NCBI RefSeq assembly: GCF_018143015.1
Contig: NC_054748.1
Location: 16,371,356 to 16,435,355, forward strand
DNA from: Lytechinus variegatus
Lineage: Eukaryota > Echinodermata > Echinoidea > Temnopleuroida > Toxopneustidae
DNA: 64,000 nucleotides
Direction: 5' to 3'
The notes under the pieces are model-generated. The model did not search any database. It saw only the letters and a program-made list of their open reading frames with translations, and was not told where the DNA came from. The position numbers and the translations under genes are program-made. How positions within the stretch are numbered: the first letter of the stretch is position 1; each line of letters begins with the position of its first letter. This document shows positions 22,052-33,506 of the stretch, in pieces.

Positions 22052-25000
22052 CTTCGTAATTCCGAAGCTTCGTAATTCCGAAGGTTCTTTATTCCGAAGG
22101 TTCGTAATTCCGAAACACGTAAATTGCCTATACCTCGATGTTCGTTAATCCGAAAACGAAAAAGGGTTCGTTAATCCGAACATTTGTGGCGTAATTCCGA
22201 CGGTTCGTTATTCCGAAGGTTCGATAATCCGAAAACAAAATAAGGTTCGTTGTTCCGAAGGTTCGTTAATCCGAAAACGAAATAAGGTTCGTTGTTCCGA
22301 AGGTTCGTTAATCCGAAAACGAAATAAGGTTCGTTAATCCGAAAACAAAATAAGGTTCGTTAATCCGAAAACGAAATAAGGTTCGTTAATCCGAAAACAA
22401 AATAAGGTTCGTTAATCCGAAAACGAAATAAGGTTCGTTAATCCGAAAACAAAATAAGGTTCGTTAATCCGAAAATGAAAACCGTGAAAGCAGAGGCAAG
22501 GGGAGGGGGGCGGGGGCACTGTTGCCGTTCAATTATTATGAGGATGGGAAGGCAAGGGCGGCTGAACGAATTTTCGTTGGGGGGTAAAGCCAAAAATGAA
22601 ACTCATACGTCAAAATGGGCACTTTGGTGATATTTTCACCTTAAGATTATCATCTGCTTGAAGTCATTGTGTTTGATAGTGATTAAGTAGAGAAAAACTT
22701 TTTTGAAGTGACTTCTTATTATGGCAAAATGTATAATTAGGCTTTATTTTTCGGGAGAGAGTATAATGAGCGAGCGGCTTGGTAAAACAAATTCAAAGGT
22801 GAAGTTGTAAAACGTTTTTTGTGGTCAATTATTCTTAAAATGGCATTATTGCGAGGTGTTGCGAGCGTGAATCACAAGCTAAAACTTTAGGGTATTTAAA
22901 TAAAAAATGAAAATAAGTTTTTTTAAAATTCGAGCAGATTTCTGCTGTCATTAAAAAGATGTGCATCTAACAAAAGAATTAACACGAGCGCAAAACGCGA
23001 GCTTAAACATACTGACCAGAAAAGGAACCTGTTAAAGAAAGCATTTAGTGACCTCTTTAGGATGTATATTTCACCAATCAAATGAGAGTGCGAAGCGCAA
23101 GCTGAAAATTTGCAATATTCCAGCCTGAAAACTTAACTTGTATACTTTAAAAAGAGTATTTCATTTCGAAAAAACATAAAAAACGGCATATTTATTTTTG
23201 AAAAAGGAACTTTCCCATTTTGGAAAATATTAATTTCCCTGTTTTTTATTTAATTTTGGGGGTGCAAGTGCCCCCTGCCTCCCTCCCGGCGGATCCAACT
23301 TTCGTCAAATAGGGGGGGGGGGCAATATTTTTTTCAGTCCTATTTTCCTCGATCGGCAGCTTAAAGCTGTTTTTTTTTGTTGTTTCTTTGAAAGGGTAGT
23401 CCTAACAGTCAATTAGCTTTTATACTTATAAAATAAAGTAAATATGTAATAACATGATAAACCCTTTTTAAATAATGCGAGCGCGAGCTATATATTTTTT
23501 TTGATGGGCAATATGTTTGTGATCTTCAAAACGAGATGCCTATGTAACTAAATTTAGATAATAACTGCGAGCAAGAAGCGCGAACAGAAATTTTAAATAT
23601 ATAAGCTCTGACCTGATCTAAAGGGGACATTTTAAGAACTTTTTGCAGTTTGCCATGAAGACGATGCGTTTTTCAACCAATGGCGGCGGAACGTATTTTC
23701 TTTTTTTCGGGGGGGGGGGGACGCAAAGCAAAAAAAGGGCCAATAGGGGCAATTTGGTGCAAGCGGATATTTTCACCATGAGATTATCATCTGTGTAAAG
23801 AGGTTGTGTGTTTTGTAGTAATTAAATTGAGCACAATTTTTTAAGTGATCACTAGAGTTATATATTTACGTTTCATTTCTGCGAGCGTAGCGAGCAAGCG
23901 GTTTGGGGGAAAAAAATCCAATCTGAATATGTAAAATTCGCCTTTTTGGTCAAGTACTGTTAAAAGGGCATCCTTGTGAGATGTTGCGAGCGAATCACGT
24001 GCTCAAACTTTTGGAAATTTCATGCAGGTCTAGAATGATAATTGATATAGATATTATTTACCCAGGGAAGCCACTTCAGTTCTGAAAACTGTTCTCCCAG
24101 CTATTATTATTATTTTTTTTACAAGAATGCTTAGAATGTCCAGTTTTCAGGTTTGGAAAATCGGAAAAGTTTGGCTCACGTTTCTCGCTCGCATCAAGTA
24201 TTGTTTATTGAGGAACTCATTCTATTCCTGGTTACAAATAAAAAAAAAGTATAAAATGTCCAGTTTTCAGGTTGGAATATCACAAATTTTAAGCTTGCGG
24301 TTCGCGCTCTCATTATTTAGTTCGTGAGATATATACTCTATTCATGAGTCACTAAATGCAGTCCTTAAAAGATTACTTTCTGAAGCCTGTTGCATAAAAC
24401 TTTTTACCTTAGAAAACTGGTAAAAACTGAAAACTAAGGTTAGTCTGATTTCCGCCATTGACTTTAGCACAGGGCAAAAACTCCTGTAAAAACAATTTAT
24501 GCAACGGGCCCCAGGTCAGTATACAGCTCGCCCTCGCATTAATTCTTTAGAAAGATACACATCTTTCTCACGATTACAAAAAATGCTCCGAATGCTCAAT
24601 TCACGTCTTGAAATGTCTACTAGTTTGAGCTTGCGATTCGCGCTTTCAACATCTCACAAGGATCATTATTAGTATTATTTTTATTACCAGCAGAAGCTGT
24701 TATTAAAAATGACATCCCCTCCAATACAAATCCTATTATCTAGAGGTTACTCGCACGCGACCAACACACATGATCCCTGCATCTTTAAACCATTTGCTTA
24801 TATAGGCAGCAATTGCTCAGATAAAATCGAAATCGGCCTATGCTTGATCAGGGCGCCTATATTTTTAATGATATACATGCTTTTGGCCACAACACACGCA
24901 TGTATCATCGATCGTTATTACTATCATTGCATAATATCGTGTAATCTTGTAACGACAACATCGTTTTTGTTACCAAAATGAATTATTCTCATTTTCGGAA

Positions 25001-25387
25001 ATACGAACCTTATTTAATTTTCGGATTAACGAACCTTATTTCGTTTTCGGATTGACGAACCTTATTTCGTTTTCGGATTAACGAACCTTATTTCGTTTTC
25101 GGATTAACGAACCTTATTTCGTTTTCGGATTAACGAACCTTCGGAATTACGAACCTTATTTCGTTTTCGGATTGACGAACCTTCGGAATTACGAACCTCA
25201 TTTCTTTTTCGGATTAACGAACCTTCGGAATTACGAACCTTATTTCGTTTTCGGATTAACGAACCTTCGGAATTACGAACCTTATTTCGTTTTCGGATTG
25301 ACGAACCTTCGGAATTACGAACCTTCGGATTGACGAACCTTCGGAATAACCGAACCTTCGGAATTACGAAGCTTCGGAATTACGAAT
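22052..25387. mobile_element. Foldback element with tandem-repeat arms, 3.3 kb
   Basis: The left arm (about 22052-22480) is built of TTCGTAATTCCGAAGG words that pass into a 26-base unit containing GGTTCGTTAATCCGAAAACG. The right arm (about 24985-25387) is the inverse, ending CGAAGCTTCGGAATTACGAA. Arms of tandem repeats facing each other define foldback-type elements. The 2.5-kb interior has no transposase. It shows its own diverged duplication: a GCGAGCG-rich block with ATTTTCACC...AGATTATCATCTG at about 22630 and again at about 23770, roughly 1.1 kb apart. A MITE lies inside at 24384. The element is non-autonomous as seen. It ends about 120 bases before the first exon of the death-domain gene. 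Confidence 0.85.
24384..24513. mobile_element. MITE with GCCTGTTGCATAAA ends, inside the foldback element
   Basis: The left end AGCCTGTTGCATAAAAC and right end ATTTATGCAACGGGCCCC are inverted. The interior also partly self-pairs (ACTGGTAAAAACTG, CCTGTAAAAAC). This is a nested insertion. Confidence 0.7.
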
Positions 25388-25510
25388 GTATGCACCGCGG
25401 TCAATGGGGGAACCGAACATATATAGTATATTGTTTAATAATTTCTATGATTTCTTTATCTCTTTCCTTTAATATTCATCATTGTGTTTAGAGCCCGTTA
25501 ACTTTGAAAC

Positions 25511-25545
25511 ATGGCTTCGTCTTCACCAATGCCACAGTGGGAGAG
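25511..25545 (+). CDS. Death-domain/beta-propeller gene, exon 1 (start codon)
   Basis: ATG at 25511 opens a short exon reading MASSSPMPQWE plus two bases, followed by donor GTATGT. A possible upstream acceptor (TTGTGTTTAG) at 25490 would make this the second exon, with the 5' untranslated part before it. Phase 2 of this donor matches the exon at 32579 exactly, giving ...QWESSQDPNDDDLRD. The join is inferred across a 7-kb intron, so confidence is moderate. The foldback element lies immediately upstream and may have displaced or supplied promoter sequence. Confidence 0.6.
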
Positions 25546-25657
25546 GTATGTATATTTTATGTAAATTTTTCATTCGTTTACTGATGATGTTAATAACATG
25601 TACAAAAACACCTAAAATAATGATATTGATGAAAATACAGTAATAATGATAACAATA

Positions 25658-25658
<1 letters not shown>

Positions 25659-25694
<36 letters not shown>

Positions 25695-25810
25695 GCATTT
25701 ATTCCATTCTCATAAAAACATATTTACACAATTATTACAAACAATGCATATATATATAAAAAATAATAATAATAACAATAAAGATAATAAAACAACCTTA
25801 ATTCCGGGCC
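25659..25810 (-). mobile_element. 5'-truncated LINE 3' end (minus), with (CAAT)n tail
   Basis: A (ATTG)n run at 25659-25695 is followed by AGCATTTATTCC. Read on the minus strand, this is an AATAAA-type end finishing in a tetranucleotide tail, as many CR1/L2-type LINEs do. The 5' limit is uncertain. Confidence 0.4.
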
Positions 25811-26298
25811 TTCATCATAATCATAATAATATGTATCAATATCGGATGAAATCTTACGTTATTCCTATTTCGATCAGTAACTACTAATAATACATAATTG
25901 CAGTAATCATGAATATACATTGATTACCTATTTCAGTTTTAAGATCCCCTTTTGCTCTAACACATTTTGTAACGAGGAAAGCACAATACGGTTGTATTTT
26001 TTATGTTTAAAAAATTTGCGAATGTTTAAAAATATTGGAGACGTGATCTCATTATGGTTACGACAGCATGCATGCTTTTCTTTTATCAAAATAACACCAA
26101 ATCCGCATTTCATGGTTAGTTTTTGCTGGTAGGTTTTTACTTTTTTCTATTTATCCAAGCATGTGGACCTGCAATACAAGTCATATTTTTTTTAAACCCG
26201 GCGTGCTCTTTTACAAATCACTCAATGGTATCAAGTTTCACATGGAAGCTGACCATGGGTTATTACAACATTTGATACCTTTGCAGATACTCAATACT

Positions 26299-26573
26299 GG
26301 GCCCCATCTTACAAAGAATTCCCATTGATCCAATCAATCACAACTATGGAAAGCCAGCAACATCAACATCTTTATGCATGTTTTTTTTCAAAATATTTTC
26401 TAACTACGATGTATATTCATACATTCATTGTTTTCTTGAAAATCCAGTTTGCTTCTCTTTGTTTACAAAGGACATTGTTCAAATTTCTTGTAGAAAATAT
26501 TCATTATGACAATGATGGATTTCCATAGAATTGAGATTGATCGGATTAGATCTAACTCTATGTAAGACGGGAC
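26299..26573. mobile_element. MITE, CCCGTCTTACAAAG family
   Basis: Starts GGGCCCCATCTTACAAAG and ends TGTAAGACGGGACC; subterminal parts TTGATCCAATCAATC and GATTGATCGGATTAGATC are also inverted. A second copy is at 39286-39546. Confidence 0.8.
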
Positions 26574-26635
26574 CAATGCATACAACGATTTATAATTTAT
26601 GTCATACCGAGGTTTTTACCTGACTAATAGAAAGC

Positions 26636-26808
26636 ACGAATGCCTGTGAGCAAGCAACCAGGGGACCGACGGCTTAAGGTCCTCTCCGAGGGACCTGGTA
26701 ATGAGGATAAATGCCTTACCAAAGGGCACTAGCGCGCCACTTGGGAATCGAACCCGGGTCACCGGAATCCGAAACCCCCGCTCGACCGACTGAGCTATCG
26801 CGCCTCCA
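26636..26808 (-). mobile_element. tRNA-derived SINE
   Basis: The minus strand from 26808 starts GGAGGCGCGATAGCTCAGTC (A box) and has GGGTTCGATTCCC (B box). The body contains GGTAAGGCATTTATCCTC and ends CTTGCTCACAGGCA. The head resembles a tRNA but the sequence runs on without a tRNA 3' end. Family not assigned. Confidence 0.75.
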
Positions 26809-28875
26809 TTGCATTATGCACTATTAAATGTATTTTGCTTGATTTACCAAAGGGGCTGGGAGTTATTAAATTACATATTAAATGACTCAATTTTTATTAC
26901 GGTCTTAGGGGGTACTCCACCATGCTCTGTCGGTGTGTGCTGTTGAATTTGTCCGGATGTGGAAGGGAATATTGGTGACGTCATACTTCGGTGCCAAAAA
27001 GATAATGTATATGAAAAAAATTCCTCCCCATATCACCCACAACATAATTACAATATATAAATTGACCAAATATAACTTGCGTTTATGAGCTATAAAAATA
27101 AAAATAATGCTGTAAACTAGCGATTTAATTGTTTTGGAGTATTATGTGCAATCAATACGGAGGTCACACTTATTTTCTTTATTACATCTTTGTATGTATA
27201 CCATCTTTTTTCTGTTTAGTCATCCCCCACCCTCTCAATTGCTTTAGCTCTTGTTTTTCTTCTTCTTCTTCTTCAACAGTAGCTTTCCATTACAATTTCA
27301 TGTTTTTCAACTGTTTTTTTTTCAACTCCTGGTAATTACGGTAATTACAGTAATGTACTGTATTTTATATACTATTTTGTTATTGTACTCTATGTTATAT
27401 ATGGTAGCCCTATTCGTTCTGTTTACTCAAATTTGTCCTGGGTGCTCTTCCATATACGTTTATATTTATTCCCTTTTTTACGATTTAAATTAATTGATGA
27501 CTTACTTCTACCATCATTGTTTTCAATATTCGTTAAAATGTACCCAACATCATTGTGGACGATTTGTAGGTGTTCGAGCTCAGTCTTGCTTTAGCATAGA
27601 ATGGCAACGATAAAATTTGATTATACTAAAAGTTAATCACAATAGTTGTCAATCTTTGTGGAAAACACCTCCAATGTGTATGATACGGAAGTATTTGTAG
27701 TCATTCTAATAGATTCCCAACATTACATATGAAGTAATTAGATTATTCTTACAATGATTTTCAATATTATTATACGTATTCCACAGGTCGGACGATTCAT
27801 AAGTATTTTAATAGTCAGTGATGTCAGTCTTTAATATTTCAGGAGTAAAATGTCAACATTAAATGCAATAATTCAAGTACTATTCATAATAATTTACATA
27901 TTAAAAAAAAATCCCGGGCCAATATGGACCATTTCTCAGTATTGGGTATCGATCCACTAAAATCGGGCTGGATTGGGGTTGAGTTTGCCGACTTGGAAAC
28001 TAAAGCATGAAGAATATTGAGTAGAACAGTGTACTAAATTGTGACGGATTCGTCCCTTGGCCGACTCGGTGGCTTCTTGGTTGGTTGCTCGGGGAGTGAA
28101 AAAGTAAATTCGTAAACATGTGAACTTTGATGCACACAGCCAGATCTGTTTTGGTTAGTCAAACGCTAATGTGAAGTATATAGAATGGGTGTTTCCGTAT
28201 TGGGAATGAGCTTTTTTTTTTCTAGTTGCTGTCTTTGAAAAGGAAGAGAGAGAGAGTAAGAAAAGAAAAATAATTTTAGTATCATGGTGGGAATGATACC
28301 GCTAACAACACTCGTTTGAATTTCCATCAACACCGAAAGATTATAGCTTTAATGCTGTATATAATTATGTAACAGATCGTATGCGTGGTTTTCTCTCTCT
28401 TTCTCTCTCTCTCTCTCTTTCAATTTACTTCTATCTTCTTTTCCTTTCCACCATGAAAAGCAGAATTTTTTATTGGAATGCTTACCTACAATGTGCTCAC
28501 TATTTTTTTTTTTTCTCTCATCATGCTCACTGTGATGGTACTGTATAACATAATTGTTAAGTTCATTCAGTCAAGATTATTACAAGATTTAATTGCAAAT
28601 GATATTGATCTTTGTATACATGTATAGGGCATAGGCTGAAAGCCACAGCTGATTTAGCTGCCATCTACAGAGGAAAATCTACACGTATGCTTATCGTTGT
28701 AGTTATATGTGCTTAAATTTTCCGTTCAAATTCATGTTCTGTTTATTCGTTCTATGTGGCCTTCTGCAGCTGTTGCCTGAAGTTTCTTTGGTGCTCCTTA
28801 TTTGTTTAACCTCAATTGATTATGTAGTCTTGCTTCACCTGGAAATATTAATTTTTCAGTCTTGTTTTACTTGGC

Positions 28876-31377
28876 ATGAGTAGTTTTCCATTTAGTGATG
28901 TCAGTGACTTTGATTTGAACCTTCTTTTTCAATTACAGCAAAATGCTGGCAGTTTTTCGATTTCTGACGAACAATATGAACAAAATATTTCTGACACTAT
29001 GAACAACGTAGAAGAATTTGAATATACTTTTGATGTCAATGACAAATCCTTTGTTAAATCTCAATACTACACCCAGAACCAATTTGTCAACAATTTAAAG
29101 TCAGCTGGAAAGAATGACTTGAACCTTTTGCATCTTAACATCCGCAGTGCAAATAAAAATTTCGAACAACTGAGCTTATTATTAGATAATACTAAAGTAG
29201 ATTCTTTTGTTATTGGCCTGACCGAAACCTGGTTTACGGATGCTCCTCACACTATACATTCCTTGTCTCAGCATAACCTTATATTTAATAATAGAGTAAA
29301 TAGGCGAGGTGGTGGAGTAGCACTGTACGTTCCAATACACCTGCATTACATTGTACTTCATGACTTAAATCTGATGAATGAAACGATGGAGACGGTTTTT
29401 ATCGAAATAACATTATCCAAAAGAAAAAACGTAGTTATAGGTACAGTTTATCGTCCACCTTCTTCCGATCATAATACGTTTCTAAATGAATTACAACAAC
29501 TGCTTTCTAATCCTTTGCTTCAAAATAAACATTGCTTTTTGATGGGCGATTTTAATGTTGACCTCTTAAAATGCAGAGAGGATAATTTCTCTCAAGATTT
29601 TCTAAACACTTTATTATCATTTTCATTTATTCCGTTGATTACCAGACCCACTAGATTTTCTTCTCATTCAGGAACTTTAATTGACAATATTTTTTCAAAC
29701 GTTGAGAGAGAAATTGATTCTGGTGTCATTCTGTCTGACATCTCTGACCATTTTCTTATTTTCGCTAGGATACTATCTCTCTTTGATAACAACTCGTACT
29801 CTTCTCATGTAAAAATGGTTAGGAAAATTACCCCTGAAAAGATTGCCAAACTCAAGGATAAGCTAAGTTCACTCAAATGGAACGAAGTATTAGTTACAAA
29901 CGATGTTAACGAATCATATGATAATTTCATGACTATCCTTCTCGATTCTTTTAATGAATGTATCCCTCTTGTAAAATATAAACCAAACAACAAACGGACA
30001 CCACGAAACCCCTGGGTTAGTAAATCACTTTTAAGATCTATCAATAGAAAAAATAACCTTTATTACAAGTATCGTGCAAACCCGTCAGATGCTGCTCGTG
30101 AAAAATACGTCAAATATAAAAACACCTTGACAACTCTTTTGAGATCTGAAAAAAAGAAATTTTATTGTTCTAAATTTGCAGCGAGTTCAAATAATATAAA
30201 AGATACATGGAAAGTAATCAATGATGTCTTAAATAAGAAAAAAGATCGCAATACTATAAAACATGTGAAGATCAACAATTCAGTTATTGATGATAATTTT
30301 GATATAGCTATGAACTTTAATAATTATTTCTCAGGCATTGGTCCAAATCTTGCCAACGAAATACCACACACAGATAAAACCTTTGAATGCTTTCTAAAGA
30401 ACCAAAACCCACATTCACTATTTTTTATTCCAACCGATGCTAATGAAATCATAAAGATAGTAAAAGAACTTAAAAGTAAAAAAAGTCCAGGCTATGATGA
30501 AATAAGTAATGACTTGTTAAAAGATATCATTAACGAAATTGTTATTCCTTTAGAACACGTCATGAATTTATCTCTTGTTAATGGTATAGTTCCCGACCGA
30601 ATGAAAATTGCGAAGGTAGTTCCTATCTACAAAAAGGGAGATCCGTCCGATATAAGTAATTATAGACCTATATCTCTCTTATCTTCTATTTCCAAAGTCT
30701 TAGAAAAAATTATATACAATCGTACAATAAAATTTGTGAGGAGTTTTGGTCTTTTATCAGAATCACAATTTGGCTTTAGGCAAAAGCATTCAACAACACA
30801 TGCAATCTTATATTTCATTAATCATATAGCGACTGCTGTTGACGACCACCTTCACACTCTTGGTATCTTTCTGGACCTCTCCAAGGCCTTTGACACCATT
30901 GACCATGAAATCTTATTGTCTAAACTATCACATTATGGAATTAGGGGGAAGGCCTTGGAGTGGTACAGAAGTTATCTTACTGGAAGAAAACAGTTTGTCT
31001 CCATAAACAATTCTAATTCCGATTATAATGACATGATTTGCGGAGTACCCCAGGGTTCGCTTTTGGGGCCATTATTATTCATTCTATATATCAACGATTT
31101 TCAGGATTCATCAAAGGCCTTGTCTTTCATATTATATGCAGATGACACCAGTGTTTTCTTTTCACATAAAAATCCTGATACTCTTGTAAACATATTAAAT
31201 ACTGAACTCAGATGTATTCATGAATGGATCTGTTGTAACAAACTTTCTTTAAATGTTGCAAAGACCCAGTGCATGCTTTTTAGTAATTCAATCACAGCTC
31301 TACCCAGGAACGTCTTTCTTAATAATATTTTAATCGATATTGTCGATTCAACGAAATTTCTTGGTCTATATACATGA
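28876..31377 (+). CDS. LINE endonuclease-reverse transcriptase, 833 aa open part
   Basis: This protein nicks target DNA with its N-terminal endonuclease and copies its own RNA at the nick. All endonuclease and polymerase residues noted for the element are present, including the YADD catalytic pair. The ATG lies in a region of Asp/Asn-rich residues before the endonuclease, so an upstream start or ORF1 cannot be excluded. The frame closes at a TGA inside a short insertion, after FLGLYT, so the C-terminal domain is lost unless read-through occurs. Confidence 0.93.
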   Translation: MSSFPFSDVSDFDLNLLFQLQQNAGSFSISDEQYEQNISDTMNNVEEFEYTFDVNDKSFVKSQYYTQNQFVNNLKSAGKNDLNLLHLNIRSANKNFEQLSLLLDNTKVDSFVIGLTETWFTDAPHTIHSLSQHNLIFNNRVNRRGGGVALYVPIHLHYIVLHDLNLMNETMETVFIEITLSKRKNVVIGTVYRPPSSDHNTFLNELQQLLSNPLLQNKHCFLMGDFNVDLLKCREDNFSQDFLNTLLSFSFIPLITRPTRFSSHSGTLIDNIFSNVEREIDSGVILSDISDHFLIFARILSLFDNNSYSSHVKMVRKITPEKIAKLKDKLSSLKWNEVLVTNDVNESYDNFMTILLDSFNECIPLVKYKPNNKRTPRNPWVSKSLLRSINRKNNLYYKYRANPSDAAREKYVKYKNTLTTLLRSEKKKFYCSKFAASSNNIKDTWKVINDVLNKKKDRNTIKHVKINNSVIDDNFDIAMNFNNYFSGIGPNLANEIPHTDKTFECFLKNQNPHSLFFIPTDANEIIKIVKELKSKKSPGYDEISNDLLKDIINEIVIPLEHVMNLSLVNGIVPDRMKIAKVVPIYKKGDPSDISNYRPISLLSSISKVLEKIIYNRTIKFVRSFGLLSESQFGFRQKHSTTHAILYFINHIATAVDDHLHTLGIFLDLSKAFDTIDHEILLSKLSHYGIRGKALEWYRSYLTGRKQFVSINNSNSDYNDMICGVPQGSLLGPLLFILYINDFQDSSKALSFILYADDTSVFFSHKNPDTLVNILNTELRCIHEWICCNKLSLNVAKTQCMLFSNSITALPRNVFLNNILIDIVDSTKFLGLYT

Positions 31378-31397
31378 TATATAGATAACAAATTTTC

Positions 31398-31976
31398 ATG
31401 GAAGCCGCACATTACGTATTTATCAAAAATTTATCTAGAAATGTTGGCGTCATAAACAAACTAAAAACTTTTTTGCCTCCAAACGTTTTATCAAATTTGT
31501 ATAATACCCTTATTCTTTCTTACTTAAATTATGGGATATTAGCTTGGGGCAGTTCCTCTAGAAATCAGTTGGATAGACTACTACTTACACAGAAAAGAAT
31601 AATGAGAATCATTTGTCATAAACACAGATTAGCTCACTCAGATCAATTGTTCTTCTCCAATAAAGTTTTAAAAATACAGGATTTGTACTCTCTTCGCCTG
31701 GGCTGCTTTATGTTTCAGTTAAACCAAGGAGAGCTGCCAACTTCCTTAAGTTTACTGTTTTTAAGAAACGAGATTTTGCACAGCTACCCCACCAGATTAT
31801 CGTCATCTTTCCATCTTCCGAAGCTCAGAACTTTTTACAAACAGAAGACTATTGTTTATACTGGTCCCCATTTTTGGAATTCTCTAGATGAATCTTTAAA
31901 ACTGACACCAAGCTTATTTTCGTTCAAACATAAGCTTAAGACTACACTGATAAATAACTATAATGTTACACTATGA
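31398..31976 (+). CDS. LINE C-terminal domain, separated part
   Basis: This 192-codon frame continues the LINE protein after a frame change. Its first dozen codons (MEAAHYVFIK) are out of the true frame; the genuine sequence starts at about NLSRNVGVINKL. It has the conserved post-RT features LYNTLILSYLNYGILAWGS, a helical RIMRIICHKH block and a final GPHFWNSLDESL before the stop. The ATG at its start is incidental. Confidence 0.8.
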   Translation: MEAAHYVFIKNLSRNVGVINKLKTFLPPNVLSNLYNTLILSYLNYGILAWGSSSRNQLDRLLLTQKRIMRIICHKHRLAHSDQLFFSNKVLKIQDLYSLRLGCFMFQLNQGELPTSLSLLFLRNEILHSYPTRLSSSFHLPKLRTFYKQKTIVYTGPHFWNSLDESLKLTPSLFSFKHKLKTTLINNYNVTL

Positions 31977-32578
31977 TTTTCCTGCAGGAGGCTGTTCATT
32001 GTCCCATGTTTGTGCTTGAGTTGTTCTGATGTACTTGTCCCGTTTAGTGTAGTCTTGTATCGTCCCGTCTAGTTTGTATCTTTTTATACCATTTTCATTA
32101 ATTAATGATACTGTAATATTATTTTGGGGAACCTGAATTACAAGCTCCGCTTTCCAAGGTTTCCCCCACAATATACAGCTAGCATTTAAGTTAAAACTGA
32201 ACTTTCTAAAATTCAATTATACATTATATCTGTGTACTGGACCTTTGTGAACTATTTCAATATTTCTAATTGTTAATTTATTCTATACTCATATTTCTGT
32301 TGTAAAATAATTATCTTTGCTGTTATTGTGGAAATAAACGAAATGAAATGAAATGAAAAATAGGCCTATATACGAACATTATATTTAAAATGATTCACTT
32401 ATTCCAGTCACAATGGTTTCCAATATTTGCTGGAATGATACCCCAAGTCTTTAGGGCTCAAGTGTTTAAGACCAGTCTTGCTTCTGTAGAGAATGGCAGC
32501 CTTAAAAATGAACTCGTGTCAACGATATATAGTACTTTAACAAATGATTTTCAATATTTGTTCATTTTATTTCATAAG

Positions 32579-32868
32579 CTCTCAAGACCCAAATGACGAT
32601 GATCTCAGGGACCTTGAGTTGGTGGAACTAGCGTCTAAGCTGTACCCTGAGGATTATTATAAGCTGGGACTGAGACTAGGTTTCCAAGACTCCAAACTCA
32701 GCCACTTTAAACATGACAATCCGAACAACATTGAGGGCGCACTGACAACGATGCTGATACGTTGGCGAAAGAATCAGAGCGGGAAACCTGCCGCAATCAG
32801 AAAACGACTAGCAGACGCTTTCAAACACGTACAACGCGTTGATCTGTCCCAGGAAGTTTATATACAAG
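32579..32868 (+). CDS. Death-domain/beta-propeller gene, exon 2 (death domain)
   Basis: The acceptor TTTCATAAG ends at 32578 and the donor GTATAAG begins at 32869 (phase 1). With exon 1 the protein begins MASSSPMPQWESSQDPNDDD. Residues about 22-100 look like a death domain: LVELASKLYPEDYYKLGLRL, then SHFKHDNPNN, MLIRWRKNQSG and IRKRLADAFKHV, with the conserved Trp and the Leu/Ile helix pattern. Death domains pair with other death domains in apoptosis and immune signalling; the family is greatly expanded in sea urchins. An alternative acceptor eight bases downstream is possible but would not fit exon 1 phase. Confidence 0.8.
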
Positions 32869-33205
32869 GTATAAGGACCTCAATCAGTATGTGCTCTCTC
32901 TTGATATGATTACAATTAAAAGGGATATTCCATTTTATCCAAGGCGAATGGATATGATGGCGTCCCCTAAGGCTATGCAGTCGTCCCTGCTTCACATAGG
33001 TTTGTAGAAAACCTGGCCCAGCTGCCCGTTGCAGATAGCGTTTCATTAAAACGAAACTTAAAAATAACATAAATTTAAACAAAGAAGCAATTCCTAAATG
33101 CGCTGTTTTAATTGATTGAAAACCAAATGTGTTTGACTTTTAGATATGCGTTTGATTGCAACTGTTTCTGTAACAAGCCATGTACCATTAACATAATGTT
33201 CATCT

Positions 33206-33364
33206 GGGGCCCGTTTCATACAGGACTTGCAGCTGTTGTAACTTTGTCATAATGGCAACTACCATGGTAACAGGGATCAGCAGCCAATCAGAATCAAGGT
33301 TACCATGGTAGTTGCCATAATGGCAAAGTTACAACAGTTGCAAGTTCTTTATGAGACGGGCCCC
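33206..33364. mobile_element. MITE with ATCTGGGGCCCGTTTCAT ends (intron 2)
   Basis: A nearly perfect palindrome: GGGGCCCGTTTCATACAGGA at the left and GTTCTTTATGAGACGGGCCCC at the right, with long paired inner parts (AACTTTGTCATAATGGCAAC against its inverse). The length is about 159 bases. Confidence 0.88.
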
Positions 33365-33377
33365 AGATTACTCCTAG

Positions 33378-33506
33378 CAGGCGCGTATCCAGCATGAGAT
33401 CCTTAAAAGCATTTCATGGGCCCAATTGTCTGGGGACGATAGTGACTCTATTATGCTTGTGCATGGGCCCATACATTGCTTTGCAATAGTTGATGCTGGA
33501 TGCGCT
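33378..33506. mobile_element. Small palindromic element (GCGTATCCAGCAT ends)
   Basis: GGCGCGTATCCAGCAT at the left faces ATGCTGGATGCGCTAGT at the right; TGGGCCCAATTGTC and GCATGGGCCCATAC lie between. It directly follows the previous MITE. Confidence 0.5.

Larger units (their letters stand above)
28876..32361 (+). mobile_element. Nearly intact non-LTR retrotransposon (LINE), CR1/L2-like
   Basis: One long frame (28876-31377, 833 codons) encodes an apurinic-type endonuclease, residues about 82-296 (LNIR, TETWF, VYRPP, GDFNVD, SDISDH). A reverse transcriptase follows, with YKKGDPSDISNYRPISLL near 585, FLDLSKAFD at 665-673, GVPQGS at 723 and YADD at 754-757. The C-terminal domain continues in 31398-31976 (LNYGILAWGS, HSYPTR, GPHFWNSL). 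Two lesions separate them: a 9-base insertion carrying a TGA after the GLY codons, and a one-base shift near 31425-31435. The 3' part ends GAAATAAACGAAATG with a (GAAAT)n tail at about 32335-32361. No separate ORF1 is seen. The low number of lesions suggests recent insertion. It lies in sense orientation in the death-domain gene intron. Confidence 0.93.
25546..32578. other. Intron 1 of the death-domain gene, repeat-filled
   Basis: Seven kb between the exon 1 donor and exon 2 acceptor. It holds a minus-strand LINE tail (25659-25810), a MITE (26299-26573), a SINE (26636-26808) and a nearly whole LINE (28876-32361). Bases 26809-28400 show nothing supported beyond AT-rich DNA; 28392-28422 is a CT run. 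Confidence 0.6.

Noticed and set aside
22230-25300. CRISPR-like array of regular 26-bp repeats
   Set aside because: There are no unique spacers; units are contiguous and the arms are inverted, which fits a foldback element in an animal genome.
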